From Burkholderiaceae bacterium (GTDB taxonomy: Bacteria > Pseudomonadota > Gammaproteobacteria > Burkholderiales > Burkholderiaceae_A): a stretch of 64,000 nt of DNA. Positions 63,954 through 64,000 of this stretch are shown here, piece after piece. Every line of letters begins with the position of its first letter. Positions within the stretch are counted from its first letter, which is position 1. The position numbers were made by a program, and so were the translations under genes. The notes below the pieces were generated by a model, which was not told where the DNA came from, ran no database searches, and worked only from the letters and a program-made list of their open reading frames with translations. The stretch is from the NCBI GenBank assembly GCA_018882785.1, contig VERI01000003.1, positions 1 to 64,000 on the forward strand, read 5' to 3'.

Positions 63954-64000
63954 TTACAAGCCGCAGGCTGCCTTCAGCGCTGCTGCCTTATCGGTGCGCT
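63954..64000 (-). CDS. metK: S-adenosylmethionine synthetase MetK, C-terminal end only
   Basis: Only the last 14 codons and stop are inside the window: RTDKAAALKAACGL, then TAA. This matches the conserved C-terminus of proteobacterial MetK (W-E-x-T-D-K-A-A-x-L-K-A-A-x-G-L). MetK makes SAM from methionine and ATP. metK upstream of ahcY on the same strand is a known betaproteobacterial arrangement. The 100-odd bp between them holds a weak hairpin (CACGC ... GCGTG) after the stop, the ahcY promoter candidate and the riboswitch. Confidence 0.85.
   Translation of the reverse strand, partial: RTDKAAALKAACGL

Overview
The window reads as ordinary chromosome from a betaproteobacterium, most likely order Burkholderiales. 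Pointers are the order rsmB-DUF4390-ntrY-ntrX-trkA, the cluster gshA-gshB-EIIA(Man)-HPr-ptsI with the betaproteobacterial type of glutamate-cysteine ligase, gatCAB divergent from mreBCD-mrdA-rodA, metX-metW, DUF1840 and UbiK proteins, and an S-adenosylhomocysteine (SAH) riboswitch in front of ahcY. Genes are packed tightly, with many 4-8 nt overlaps and several convergent overlaps. I see no rRNA, tRNA, CRISPR array, insertion sequence, prophage or recognisable defence island, and no gene-free stretch above about 250 bp.

Layout. 1-4416: 3' part of rsmB, a DUF4390 secreted protein and an NtrY/NtrX-type two-component pair. 4430-11330: potassium uptake genes trkA and trkH, separated by a complete TRAP transporter (dctP-dctQ-dctM) with its own terminators. 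11287-15251 (minus): metX-metW, a 3-hydroxyacyl-CoA dehydrogenase and an MFS carrier. 15447-20446: a solo LuxR-type HTH protein facing the gshA-gshB-PTS(Ntr-like) operon. 20543-23107 (minus): putative porin-glnK-amtB behind a good sigma-54 promoter with NtrC-like sites. 23350-27404: ubiK, comM, an MFS carrier, a lipoprotein, DUF1840. 27424-35517 (minus): metH, a metallo-beta-lactamase-fold hydrolase, gatCAB. 35577-42815: mreBCD-mrdA-rodA (cell elongation machinery) and a GMC oxidoreductase. 42824-46573: exoA, pyrE, an M48 peptidase, an AmpG-like carrier. 46542-55392 (minus): a long run from a pteridine-reductase-like SDR through folB, ttcA, ubiB, a sodium:solute symporter, glmU, glmS and uspA. 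55426-61447: midA-like methyltransferase, cca, an NDUFA9-like protein, slt and 5-formyl-THF cyclo-ligase. 61428-64000 (minus): metK (3' end only), riboswitch, ahcY, metF.

Two themes recur. One is the methionine/SAM/folate cycle: metK, ahcY, metF, metH, metX/metW, 5-formyl-THF cyclo-ligase and folB all lie here, with an SAH riboswitch on ahcY-metF and a terminator-like hairpin directly before metH. The other is nitrogen and cell-state signalling: NtrYX, GlnK/AmtB under sigma-54 control and the PTS phosphorelay.

I did not find a convincing new multi-gene system. The items most worth checking are the metH leader hairpin, the TRAP cassette splitting trkA from trkH, the long acidic insertion in DctM, the CCA-adding enzyme whose HD motif has decayed, the Ntr-type promoter of the porin-glnK-amtB operon, and several genes whose predicted promoters leave almost no leader. 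Start sites were re-chosen by reading family N-termini and ribosome-binding sequences; where the choice is uncertain it is stated.
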